Origin: Lonepinella sp051851555 | Lineage (GTDB): Bacteria > Pseudomonadota > Gammaproteobacteria > Enterobacterales > Pasteurellaceae | Assembly: GCF_051851555.1 (NCBI RefSeq) | Contig: NZ_JBPDVH010000003.1 | Coordinates: forward strand, 164,108 to 228,107 | Reading direction: 5' to 3' | Length of the DNA: 64,000 nt | In this document: in pieces, positions 15,598 to 23,498 of the stretch | How positions within the stretch are numbered: position 1 is the first letter of the stretch | Layout of the letters: the number at the start of each line of letters is the position of its first letter | Made by a program: the position numbers and the translations under genes | The notes under the pieces: generated by a model | What the model was told of the DNA's origin: nothing | Database searches by the model: none | What the model saw: the letters and a program-made list of their open reading frames with translations, nothing else

Positions 15598-17680
15598 ACT
15601 AGTCTTATTCGGATTATACTTCAGCTTACCTCTTTTGGCTCATGCTGATTTGGCAGAACAACGTCAAATACAACGTGAAATCTATGGTAAAATTAATGAA
15701 ATATTGAACCAGTCTAGCAGTCAACCGACCCAACAACTGGCGCAACAACTGCTAGAGCAAATTCAAGATTACCCGCTGTTCCCTTATGCGGAATATCGCT
15801 TATTGCAAGCCAACAAAACGCAATTAACTTTGGCACAAATTGAGGCATATCAGCCCCATCAACCCAATCCCAACTTTGCCGAACACTTAAAAAGCGACTG
15901 GTTAAAACAGCGTATCGCCAAACAAGAGTGGACAGAAATTTTAGCTCATGCGGATTCATTGCCGCAAGATACCGCAACACAATGTGTACTGTTACAAGCA
16001 GAAAATGCCACATCCTCTCAAATACAAACAACAGATAAAACTCACGAAAAAAACACCACACTTTCAGCACCAACCTTGCCCCAAAACAAACTCACAGCCC
16101 TCTGGCTTACAGGCAAATCCTTGCCTAGCCTATGCGATCCAATATTAGCCCAATGGCATGCGCAAGGCGGCTTAACTCCCGATTTAGCCAAGCAACGAGC
16201 GGTATTGGCTTTTGAGCAAGGTAATATCAATTTACTTAAACATTTGCAACAACAATTAACCGACGAGGCCAACCAACAATGGGTGGCGGGTTTAGTGTCA
16301 TTACGCAACAATCCATTGGCATTCACCGATCCTCATGCAATGTTTGCGGTGCAAAACTTATCACCTGACAATGGGTTACATACACAAATTTTACTCGTGG
16401 CGGTGCCAGCTTATATTAAAAAATTGCCCGCCAACTCACTTGATCTCAGCCAACAATTATCCCAATTTGAAAAATGGGCAACTGCGTTTCAGCTTAATGG
16501 CAGCCAACTGACCGACTGGCAAAAAGCCTATTTAAGCCAATTTTTTGACAGTGAGAATGCAGAATTTCAACACTGGCGAGATACGCAGTTAACCCAATGG
16601 AAAGACGATAAACTCACTGAACGCCGCATTCGTCTGGCCATTCGTGAAAAAGCCGATCTTGCTCCTTGGCTAAATTTGCTTTCGGTATCTAGTCAACAAA
16701 AAGAAGAATGGCAATATTGGATTGCCCAACAAGCGGATCCTGAAAAAAAACAGCACATTTTAACCGCACTTTCTACCCAACGGAGCTTTTATGCCATGCT
16801 CGCAGCACAGGAATTGGGCATTCCTTACCAACCAGAAATGTTACACTTTACCTTAAATGTAGAAGAACCAACCCCCGTCACTACAAAGAAAACAAACGGT
16901 AAAGCCAAACAGGGAAAAGACGCAGCTACGCAACAGGTGGCAGAAAATCAAACCGTGGAAAAACGTTTCGCTAAGGTATTGGCTCGCATTACCGAACTGC
17001 GTTATTTTCATGATGACCGTAATATGAACAGCGAATGGGCGAATTTGTTAAAGCCGCTGTCACAAAACGACCAATTAGCCTTAGCCGATTATGCTGCCAA
17101 ACAAGGTTGGTACGATCTCAGTGTGGAGGCGACCATTCAAGCCAAGGCTTGGGGCTATTTATCGCTACGCTTGCCTAATGCTTATCGTCAATGGTTTGAT
17201 TTACACTTAAACGGCAAACAGATCAAGCGCACCTTTGCCATGGCCATTGCTCGTCAAGAAAGTGCTTGGCGCCCGAATGTCAGCTCCAGTGCCAATGCAC
17301 GAGGATTAATGCAGTTATTGCCCACCACGGCCAAACTGACCGCACAACAAACCCAGTTGCCATATGGCGATGAACAGCAATTATTTGATCCTTTTTATAA
17401 TATCATGCTCGGCACTGCGCATTTGCAGCAACTGTATGATAAATATGGTGATAATCGTATTTTGATTGCTGCCGCTTACAATGCAGGCGCCAACCGAGTA
17501 GATCGTTGGTTAGAAAAATCCAACGGCACCTTGACCATGGCAGAATTTGTGGCCGCCATTCCTTTTTATGAAACCCGAGGCTATGTACAAAATGTGTTGG
17601 CTTACGACAGCTATTACCAAATTTTGCAGCAACAACCCCAAATTTTGTTTTCCCAAACTGAGCAAGATCGTTTATACTAA
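15578..17680 (+). CDS. slt: Soluble lytic murein transglycosylase
   Basis: Slt cleaves the glycan strands of peptidoglycan with formation of 1,6-anhydro-muramyl ends, in the periplasm. A signal peptide (MKLLPFKLVLFGLYFSLPLL...) precedes a long helical U-shaped domain; the catalytic SLT domain starts near residue 545 with IARQESAWRP, where Glu561 is the catalytic acid, followed by ARGLMQLLP and AAYNAGANRVDRWL. At 700 residues it is longer than E. coli Slt (645). Two Thr/Lys/Gln-rich insertions (about 150-170 and 430-465) explain much of the excess. trpR and mtgA follow, as in H. influenzae. Confidence 0.93.
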   Translation: MKLLPFKLVLFGLYFSLPLLAHADLAEQRQIQREIYGKINEILNQSSSQPTQQLAQQLLEQIQDYPLFPYAEYRLLQANKTQLTLAQIEAYQPHQPNPNFAEHLKSDWLKQRIAKQEWTEILAHADSLPQDTATQCVLLQAENATSSQIQTTDKTHEKNTTLSAPTLPQNKLTALWLTGKSLPSLCDPILAQWHAQGGLTPDLAKQRAVLAFEQGNINLLKHLQQQLTDEANQQWVAGLVSLRNNPLAFTDPHAMFAVQNLSPDNGLHTQILLVAVPAYIKKLPANSLDLSQQLSQFEKWATAFQLNGSQLTDWQKAYLSQFFDSENAEFQHWRDTQLTQWKDDKLTERRIRLAIREKADLAPWLNLLSVSSQQKEEWQYWIAQQADPEKKQHILTALSTQRSFYAMLAAQELGIPYQPEMLHFTLNVEEPTPVTTKKTNGKAKQGKDAATQQVAENQTVEKRFAKVLARITELRYFHDDRNMNSEWANLLKPLSQNDQLALADYAAKQGWYDLSVEATIQAKAWGYLSLRLPNAYRQWFDLHLNGKQIKRTFAMAIARQESAWRPNVSSSANARGLMQLLPTTAKLTAQQTQLPYGDEQQLFDPFYNIMLGTAHLQQLYDKYGDNRILIAAAYNAGANRVDRWLEKSNGTLTMAEFVAAIPFYETRGYVQNVLAYDSYYQILQQQPQILFSQTEQDRLY

Positions 17681-17712
17681 TATGCACTAGTTTAATAGTG
17701 TGGGAGTATAAC

Positions 17713-18015
17713 ATGTATATTAGCCGAAATATGGATCAGTGGCGTACCTTTATTCACACCTTGCGTCATGCGGTGGCACAAGGTAAGGACGAAGAATTAC
17801 TCACCCTGTTGCTCACGGCGGACGAACGGGATGCGGTGGGATTACGTTTACAAATTGTCGCTCAATTACTGGATAAAAACATTCCACAACGGGAAATTCA
17901 GCAAAATCTCAATACTAGCGCCGCCACTATCACCCGTGGCTCCAATATGCTAAAATTAATGGATCAAGATTTCTTAGACTGGGTGAAACAACAAATTGAT
18001 GAGCAACATCCTTAA
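17713..18015 (+). CDS. trpR: Trp operon repressor
   Basis: TrpR binds tryptophan and represses trp biosynthesis genes. The 100-residue protein shows the helical core LLTLLLTADERDAVGLRLQIV and the helix-turn-helix IPQREIQQNLNTSAATITRGS. I took the ATG at 17,713 (GGGAG upstream) instead of an upstream GTG. The end overlaps the mtgA start by 17 bases. No obvious self-operator was identified in the 32-base gap after slt. Confidence 0.94.
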   Translation: MYISRNMDQWRTFIHTLRHAVAQGKDEELLTLLLTADERDAVGLRLQIVAQLLDKNIPQREIQQNLNTSAATITRGSNMLKLMDQDFLDWVKQQIDEQHP

Positions 18016-18742
18016 TCGATTATTTTCCCGCAAAAAATACCGCACCTCCCGCCCCACCTTATGCCAAAAGTGCGGTGGCTTTTTGTGGCGTTTTTTACTT
18101 GGCTTTCTCCTCCTCACCCTGTTATTACGTGTGATCCCGATTCCCACTTCGGCTTATATGCTCCAACAAAAATTGGGCCATTGGTTACATCTGGATTTTG
18201 ATTATTCTGTTCAACAACATTGGGTCAGTCTTGAGGAGATTTCCCCCTATATGCAATTAGCCGTGATTGCAGCGGAAGATCAGCGTTTTCCCGATCATTA
18301 TGGTTTTGATTTAAACGCCATTGAAAAGGCCATTGACCACAATCAAAGCTCCAATAAAATTCGTGGAGCCTCCACTATTTCGCAACAAACCGCCAAAAAT
18401 CTGTATTTATGGCATGGCCAAAGTTGGATCCGCAAAGGCTTAGAAGTACCTGTAACGCTGACCTTAGAAACCCTGTGGTCAAAAAAACGAATTCTCGAAG
18501 TGTATTTAAATATTGCCGAATTGGGCGAGGGAATTTTTGGGGTGGAGGCCGCCAGTCAATATTATTTTAAAAAATCCGCAAAAAAATTAAGTAAAGAAGA
18601 GGCCGCTTTATTAGCCGCTGTGCTACCGAATCCCATTAGCTTTAAAGTGTTAAAACCGGGTCGCATGACCAAACGTAAACAAGTTTGGATTTTAAAGCAA
18701 ATGAATGCTCTCGGAACAGGCTATTTGAAGAAATTGGATTAA
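17999..18742 (+). CDS. mtgA: Monofunctional peptidoglycan glycosyltransferase
   Basis: MtgA polymerises lipid II into glycan strands at the inner membrane. The 247-residue protein has one N-terminal membrane helix (FLLGFLLLTLLLRVIPIP) and the GT51 motifs: AVIAAEDQRFPDHYGFD with the catalytic Glu, then GASTISQQTAKNLYLW, and KKRILEVYLNIAELGEG. The ATG at 17,999 lies inside the trpR coding sequence. An uptake signal occurs near the 5' end. A terminator shared with dps follows. Confidence 0.95.
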   Translation: MSNILNRLFSRKKYRTSRPTLCQKCGGFLWRFLLGFLLLTLLLRVIPIPTSAYMLQQKLGHWLHLDFDYSVQQHWVSLEEISPYMQLAVIAAEDQRFPDHYGFDLNAIEKAIDHNQSSNKIRGASTISQQTAKNLYLWHGQSWIRKGLEVPVTLTLETLWSKKRILEVYLNIAELGEGIFGVEAASQYYFKKSAKKLSKEEAALLAAVLPNPISFKVLKPGRMTKRKQVWILKQMNALGTGYLKKLD

Positions 18743-18778
18743 AAAAATCTGGCCGTTCTGAGGAGCGGCCAGATTTTT
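18743..18778. terminator. Bidirectional terminator between mtgA and dps
   Basis: A 13-bp stem (AAAAATCTGGCCG with CGGCCAGATTTTT) with A- and T-runs on either side serves both convergent genes. Confidence 0.85.
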
Positions 18779-18793
18779 AATAACATGAAAAAA

Positions 18794-19273
18794 CTAAGCG
18801 TTGCAGCTTTCGCAAGCGGCTTTTAACATCCAAATGGTTTTTTCTTGTGTGCTGATATAGTCGCCCATTAATGCGACGGTACCTTCATCTTCAGCGTCGC
18901 CCGCTAAAGCTAAAATTTCACGTTGTTGTTGTAACAAAGTTTGAAACCCTTTTAATGTCCCTTGCAACGTGTCTTGTGCAGAGGTGGCATTTTTGTGTTC
19001 TTGAATGCGTGATTGGCTCAAGTATTCGCTGAACACATGCACTGGCGTATAGCCTAAAGTTAAAATACGTTCTGCGATTTCATCTACTTTTTCCACTAAA
19101 TCATCATAGTATTCTTCAAATTTTTCGTGTAATGAGAAGAATTGTACCCCTTTGATATTCCAGTGATAGCCACGTACATTCATGTAAAATACTTGATAAG
19201 TGGCTAATAAGTTATTTAATTCTTGTGCAATTTTCGCTGAAGTTGCTTTATCTAAACCGATACTGTTTGTCAT
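18794..19273 (-). CDS. dps: Dps-family ferritin-like DNA-protection protein
   Basis: Dps forms 12-subunit shells that oxidise and store iron and protect DNA under starvation or oxidative stress. The 159-residue sequence contains the ferroxidase segment YHWNIKGVQFFSLHEKFEEY with the conserved His, Asp and Glu ligands, and a helical bundle pattern throughout. The Lys-rich N-terminal tail of E. coli Dps is mostly absent, so DNA binding may differ. It stands alone, convergent with mtgA, and has its own promoter region of about 140 bases. Confidence 0.93.
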   Translation of the reverse strand: MTNSIGLDKATSAKIAQELNNLLATYQVFYMNVRGYHWNIKGVQFFSLHEKFEEYYDDLVEKVDEIAERILTLGYTPVHVFSEYLSQSRIQEHKNATSAQDTLQGTLKGFQTLLQQQREILALAGDAEDEGTVALMGDYISTQEKTIWMLKAACESCNA

Positions 19274-19414
19274 ATTATTTTCCTTTTGTTAAGTGAATAT
19301 TGATTGGTTGATGTGTGCATTATAGTTAGGATCAATAGATAGCACAAATCAATATAACAAATTAGTGTGATTATTTTTAACTATCAAAAATGAACATTCA
19401 ATCGTTTAAATTAA

Positions 19415-19876
19415 TTAATCTTGATAACCCACATCCTCTAAACTCGGATTTTCCGCCCCTTGGCGGGCCAATTCATCACAGATTTCATTCTCTCTATGTC
19501 CTGCGTGGCCTTTTACCCAACGCCATTGAATTTGATGTCGTTGAATAGCCTGATCTAATAATACCCATAAATCTTTATTCTTCACTGGCTTGCCTGTACT
19601 GGCTTTCCAATTGTTTTTTTTCCAATTAAAAATCCATTCGGTAATCCCCTTTTTCATATATTGACTGTCGCTCGCAATAATCACCGAGCAAGGTTCTTTC
19701 AAGCTATTCAACGCCTCAATCACCGCACGCAGCTCCATGCGGTTATTGGTGGTATTAAAATAGCCTTTCGACAGGGTTTTCTCATGCTGTTTATAACGCA
19801 ACAAAACGCCAATGCCACCTGCACCCGGATTGCCTAAGCAAGAACCATCCGTAAAAATTTCAATTTGTTTTTGCAT
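19415..19876 (-). CDS. rnhA: Ribonuclease HI
   Basis: RNase HI cuts the RNA strand of RNA-DNA hybrids, removing R-loops and primers. The 153 residues include the catalytic residues in FTDGSCLGNPG (Asp), NNRMELRAVIEAL (Glu), IIASDSQYMKKGI (Asp) and GHAGHRENEICDELAR (Asp/His). I chose MQKQIEIFTDGS as start; the open frame upstream runs through the promoter and into dnaQ. It is divergent from dnaQ across 55 bases, the same arrangement as in E. coli. Confidence 0.96.
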   Translation of the reverse strand: MQKQIEIFTDGSCLGNPGAGGIGVLLRYKQHEKTLSKGYFNTTNNRMELRAVIEALNSLKEPCSVIIASDSQYMKKGITEWIFNWKKNNWKASTGKPVKNKDLWVLLDQAIQRHQIQWRWVKGHAGHRENEICDELARQGAENPSLEDVGYQD

Positions 19877-19931
19877 AAATCTGTTAAAATAAATCAATAA
19901 GAGCCAATATTCTAACAAAGATACAGAAATT

Positions 19932-20714
19932 ATGACAATGAACATTGATACCAATCGCCAAATTGTACTGGATACCGAAACCACAGGGATGAACGAATTT
20001 GGTGCGCATTACGAGGGACATTGCATTATTGAAATCGGTGCCGTGGAAATGATTAACCGCCGTTTTACTGGACGCAAACTACATTTATACATTAAACCTG
20101 ATCGTCCCGTGGATCCTGAGGCCATCAAAGTTCATGGCATTACTGATGATGACCTGAAAGATAAACCAGATTTCAACGCCGTTGCGCAAGAATTTATTGA
20201 TTTTATTCGCGGTGCCGAATTGTTAATTCACAATGCCCCCTTTGATGTGGGCTTTATGGATTATGAATTTCGCAAACATCATTTAAATATCAAAACCGAC
20301 GACATTTGTTTGGTCACCGACACCCTGCAATTAGCACGCAAACAATACCCAGGCAAACGCAACGGCTTAGACGCTCTCTGTGATCGTTTAAATATCGACA
20401 ACAGCAAACGTACCTTGCACGGCGCCTTACTGGATGCGGAAATTCTAGGTGATGTTTATCTGGCCATGACAGGGGGGCAAAAAAATCTATTTGATGATGT
20501 GGAGAACGACAACCAGAACAATGTTCTCAATACCGCACAACAAACAAAAAGTGCGGTGAATATTCGGCAAGATTTGCCTGTTTTAATGCTGACAGAAGAT
20601 GAAATTCAAGCCCATCAAGATTACATTAAGTTGATTAATAAAAAGAGCAAAGACAACTGCCTTTGGGTTAAACGGTTAAACCCTAGCCTAGAAAGTCCAG
20701 AAACCGTGCATTAA
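19932..20714 (+). CDS. dnaQ: DNA polymerase III epsilon subunit (proofreading exonuclease)
   Basis: DnaQ is the 3'-5' exonuclease of the replicative polymerase. The 260-residue protein has the Exo I motif IVLDTETTGMN, Exo II around LLIHNAPFDVGFMDYEF and Exo III with LHGALLDAEILGDVYL. The C-terminal part carries the linker and alpha-binding segment. An uptake signal is located in the region encoding the linker (near 20,550), where amino-acid change is tolerated. Two tRNA-Asp genes follow; E. coli has rnhA-dnaQ-aspV. Confidence 0.96.
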   Translation: MTMNIDTNRQIVLDTETTGMNEFGAHYEGHCIIEIGAVEMINRRFTGRKLHLYIKPDRPVDPEAIKVHGITDDDLKDKPDFNAVAQEFIDFIRGAELLIHNAPFDVGFMDYEFRKHHLNIKTDDICLVTDTLQLARKQYPGKRNGLDALCDRLNIDNSKRTLHGALLDAEILGDVYLAMTGGQKNLFDDVENDNQNNVLNTAQQTKSAVNIRQDLPVLMLTEDEIQAHQDYIKLINKKSKDNCLWVKRLNPSLESPETVH

Positions 20715-20747
20715 TTAAGCAAGCAAATCAAAGATTGCAAAAAAGGG

Positions 20748-20776
20748 TTGACGGAACATTCATTCGCTATTATTAT
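20748..20776 (+). promoter_or_regulatory. Promoter of the tRNA-Asp pair
   Basis: TTGACG (20,748-20,753) and TATTAT (20,771-20,776) are separated by 17 bases and lie just upstream of the first tRNA-Asp. Confidence 0.65.
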
Positions 20777-20791
20777 GCGTTTCACCAGTGC

Positions 20792-20868
20792 GGAGTGGTA
20801 GTTCAGCTGGTTAGAATACCTGCCTGTCACGCAGGGGGTCGCGGGTTCGAGTCCCGTCCATTCCGCCA
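20792..20868 (+). tRNA. tRNA-Asp (GTC), copy 1
   Basis: A 77-nt cloverleaf, acceptor GGAGTGG with CCATTCC, anticodon loop CTGTCAC with GTC, CCA encoded. It reads GAC and GAU. It is identical to copy 2, 34 bases downstream. Confidence 0.96.
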
Positions 20869-20902
20869 ACAAATTTTATTTTCATTTTAACTCCTATGAT
20901 GC

Positions 20903-20979
20903 GGAGTGGTAGTTCAGCTGGTTAGAATACCTGCCTGTCACGCAGGGGGTCGCGGGTTCGAGTCCCGTCCATTCCGCCA
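20903..20979 (+). tRNA. tRNA-Asp (GTC), copy 2
   Basis: Identical in all 77 positions to copy 1 and probably produced from the same transcript, which ends at the hairpin terminator directly after it. Confidence 0.96.
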
Positions 20980-20986
20980 ACCTTTT

Positions 20987-21015
20987 AAGCACCTAGTTTT
21001 TTTAGGTGCTTTTTT
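20987..21015 (+). terminator. Terminator of the tRNA-Asp operon
   Basis: AAGCACCTA (20,987-20,995) pairs with TAGGTGCTT (21,003-21,011), followed by a T-run. Confidence 0.8.
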
Positions 21016-21075
21016 ATTGCTTATTTCTCATCTGTAATAAAATCCGCTATAATGTCAATAAATATAAAGACTCTC

Positions 21076-21105
21076 GTAGAGGCGGGCATATGTGTCCGCC
21101 CTTAC
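21076..21105. repeat. Palindromic element upstream of der
   Basis: The core GGCGGGCATA/TGTGTCCGCC (21,081-21,100) is a 10-bp palindrome with two G-U-type pairs, extended outward by GTA/TAC. It looks like a dispersed palindromic repeat and lies 27 bases before the der start, inside its leader. Confidence 0.5.
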
Positions 21106-21131
21106 AAATTCATATATTATTTAAGGTTTTT

Positions 21132-22679
21132 ATGACTATAACAACAGAAATTACCCAACCCACTCCCGTGATCGCCCTTGTCGGTCGCCCAAATGTGGGC
21201 AAATCCACCCTATTTAACCGCCTTACTCGCACCCGTGACGCTTTAGTGGCAGATTTCCCCGGTTTAACTCGAGATCGCAAATACGGGCAAGCCCATGTGG
21301 CGGGCTTTGATTTTATTGTGATTGACACGGGCGGTATTGACGGCACAGAAGAGGGCGTGGAAGAAAAAATGGCCGAGCAATCGTTACTCGCCATTGAAGA
21401 GGCCGATATTGTGCTGTTTTTAGTGGATGCTCGAGCGGGTTTAACGCCAGCAGATATTGGCATTGCCCAATATTTACGCCAACGCCAAAACAAAACCACC
21501 GTGGTGGTTGCCAACAAAACCGACGGCATTGATGCGGATTCCCATTGTGCCGAATTTTATCAATTAGGACTAGGCGAAATAGCCCAAATTGCCGCCTCAC
21601 AAGGTCGGGGCGTAACCCAATTAATTGAAGATGTACTTGCCCCATTCGCTGCTCAATTTAACGCCACCGAAACTGCGGTGGAAAATGACGAAGATACTGA
21701 AACAGAAAAAGACGAATGGGATAACGAATTTGATTTTTCTGATGAAAATGACACCGCACTTTTAGATGAAGCCCTTGAAGAAGAAAGCGAACAGCCTGAA
21801 AATAAAAACATCAAAATCGCCATTGTGGGTCGTCCAAATGTCGGCAAATCCACGCTAACTAACCGCATTTTAGGCGAAGATCGGGTGGTGGTGTATGATT
21901 TACCGGGTACCACAAGGGACAGTATTTATATCCCAATGGAGCGTGACGGGCAACATTACACCATTATCGACACCGCCGGCGTACGCAAGCGGGGCAAAGT
22001 GCATTTAACCGTGGAAAAATTCTCGGTGATCAAAACCTTACAAGCGATTCAAGACGCCAATGTCGTGTTGCTTACCATTGATGCTAGAGAGGGCATTTCC
22101 GATCAAGATTTATCGTTATTGGGCTTTATTTTAAATGCAGGTCGCTCATTGGTGATTGTGGTGAATAAATGGGACGGCTTAGATCAAGAAGTCAAAGATC
22201 GGGTCAAATCCGAACTGGATCGTCGTTTAGATTTTATTGATTTCGCCCGTGTACATTTTATTTCTGCCTTACACGGCAGTGGTGTAGGCAATTTATTTGA
22301 ATCGGTGCAAGAGGCTTACGCTTGTGCCACCCAAAAAATGACCACTTCCCTACTCACTCGTATTTTACAAATGGCAACGGAAGAACACCAACCACCACTG
22401 GCAAATGGTCGCCGTATTAAACTCAAATACGCTCACCCTGGTGGCTACAATCCACCAATTATTGTGGTACACGGCAACCAAATGGATAAACTGGCTGACA
22501 GTTACAAACGCTATTTATCCAACTATTACCGCCGTAGCCTAAAAATTATCGGCAGCCCAATTCGGATTCAATTCCAAGAGGGCAATAACCCCTTTGCAGG
22601 CAAACGCAATACACTCACGCCGACCCAATTACGCAAACGGAAACGGTTGATGAAGTTTATTAAGAAGTCAAAACGGTAG
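21132..22679 (+). CDS. der: Ribosome-assembly GTPase Der (EngA)
   Basis: Der has two consecutive GTPase domains and a KH-like C-terminal domain and is needed for maturation of the 50S subunit. Both P-loops are present (GRPNVGKSTLFNRLT near residue 16 and GRPNVGKSTLTNRIL near 235), with matching DTGG/DTAG and NKTD/NKWD motifs. The 515-residue length is close to the H. influenzae and E. coli proteins. The acidic linker between the domains carries an uptake signal. I placed the start at MTITTEITQPTP; the frame is open upstream but covers the terminator and palindrome. Confidence 0.95.
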   Translation: MTITTEITQPTPVIALVGRPNVGKSTLFNRLTRTRDALVADFPGLTRDRKYGQAHVAGFDFIVIDTGGIDGTEEGVEEKMAEQSLLAIEEADIVLFLVDARAGLTPADIGIAQYLRQRQNKTTVVVANKTDGIDADSHCAEFYQLGLGEIAQIAASQGRGVTQLIEDVLAPFAAQFNATETAVENDEDTETEKDEWDNEFDFSDENDTALLDEALEEESEQPENKNIKIAIVGRPNVGKSTLTNRILGEDRVVVYDLPGTTRDSIYIPMERDGQHYTIIDTAGVRKRGKVHLTVEKFSVIKTLQAIQDANVVLLTIDAREGISDQDLSLLGFILNAGRSLVIVVNKWDGLDQEVKDRVKSELDRRLDFIDFARVHFISALHGSGVGNLFESVQEAYACATQKMTTSLLTRILQMATEEHQPPLANGRRIKLKYAHPGGYNPPIIVVHGNQMDKLADSYKRYLSNYYRRSLKIIGSPIRIQFQEGNNPFAGKRNTLTPTQLRKRKRLMKFIKKSKR

Positions 22680-22687
22680 GGAAACAA

Positions 22688-22731
22688 AAAAGTGCGGTGC
22701 AAAAAATTGACGTTTTTTGCACCGCACTTTT
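22688..22731. terminator. Perfect uptake-signal hairpin after der
   Basis: Two uptake signals in opposite orientation form a perfect 19-bp stem (22,688-22,706 with 22,713-22,731) with a 6-base loop. It lies between der and the convergent TetR gene and can stop transcription from both sides. Confidence 0.85.
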
Positions 22732-22748
22732 ATCCAATCCACTTCACT

Positions 22749-23330
22749 TCACTCCTCCCTTTGCCGTGCGGCAATCCCATACATCAACAAACTCAACACA
22801 TCTTTTAAAAATTGCTGTTCTTTGCCTTGATAACATTCGGCGAGTTCGGAATCACGTTTTAGTTCGTCCACTTTGCGGATAAAGACTTCTATCAGTAACA
22901 CGGGGAAATCATCACGAATAATGCGATTTTTCTGTAATTGGGCGAAGAAATAGTGCATAAATTGGTATTTTTGCTGTTCTAGTTGAGCAAAAAATTCGGT
23001 GAGTTCTTTGTCCTTATGATGTTGCAAATCATACACCATGGGTTGCGAATAGAGTTTTGTCATGGCTTGTTTTTGCATGTCGAGCATGGCATGAATCACT
23101 TGATCGAGGGGCAATTTATCCACAATTAACTGTTCAAATTGTTGATTCATTTCAACAATTTGATCTAAGAAAAGTTGCTTGATTAACTCTCTTTTATTTT
23201 TGAAATATTTATAAAATGTCACTCGGCTAATGCCTGCTTGTTGGCAAATATCCCCTACGGAAACACGCTCCCAGCCATATTGAGAAAAAAGTCTTATTGT
23301 ACAATTTTTAATCAAATCTTGTTTATCCAT
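22749..23330 (-). CDS. TetR-family regulator of the iron-uptake locus
   Basis: The 193-residue protein has a TetR helix-turn-helix at the N-terminus (IRLFSQYGWERVSVGDICQQAGISRVTFYKYFKNKRE spans residues 12-48) and a helical ligand-binding part. It is divergent from the TonB receptor gene, with 168 bp between. A near-perfect inverted repeat in that gap is the likely operator. It probably represses the uptake operon and perhaps itself until an inducer binds (inference); the inducer might be the siderophore or its iron complex. Confidence 0.85.
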   Translation of the reverse strand: MDKQDLIKNCTIRLFSQYGWERVSVGDICQQAGISRVTFYKYFKNKRELIKQLFLDQIVEMNQQFEQLIVDKLPLDQVIHAMLDMQKQAMTKLYSQPMVYDLQHHKDKELTEFFAQLEQQKYQFMHYFFAQLQKNRIIRDDFPVLLIEVFIRKVDELKRDSELAECYQGKEQQFLKDVLSLLMYGIAARQREE

Positions 23331-23376
23331 TTCCCCACCCTATTTGAAATATCACTGTTCCAATAAAAAAACATAT

Positions 23377-23397
23377 AAATGATATAAATTATCATTT
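23377..23397. promoter_or_regulatory. Fur-box-like palindrome
   Basis: AAATGATA, five bases, TATCATTT form a perfect palindrome. It resembles the Fur consensus in its GATA...TATC half-sites. It lies between the regulator and the TonB receptor, which fits iron repression, but has not been scored against a matrix. Confidence 0.5.
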
Positions 23398-23421
23398 GCA
23401 AAATTACAAAATTTGTATTAA

Positions 23422-23459
23422 GTTTACAATATTCGTAATTATAAACGAAATTTGTAAAC
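23422..23459. promoter_or_regulatory. Probable TetR operator before the TonB receptor
   Basis: GTTTACAATATTCGT (23,422-23,436) and ACGAAATTTGTAAAC (23,445-23,459) are 15-base arms matching at 13 positions around an 8-base centre. A further short palindrome ACAAAATTTGT lies at 23,406-23,416. Such a long inverted repeat in a divergent gap is typical for TetR-type autoregulation. Confidence 0.55.
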
Positions 23460-23498
23460 GTTAAATCTCAGATCAACTTTTCAGAAGGAACTTTAATT

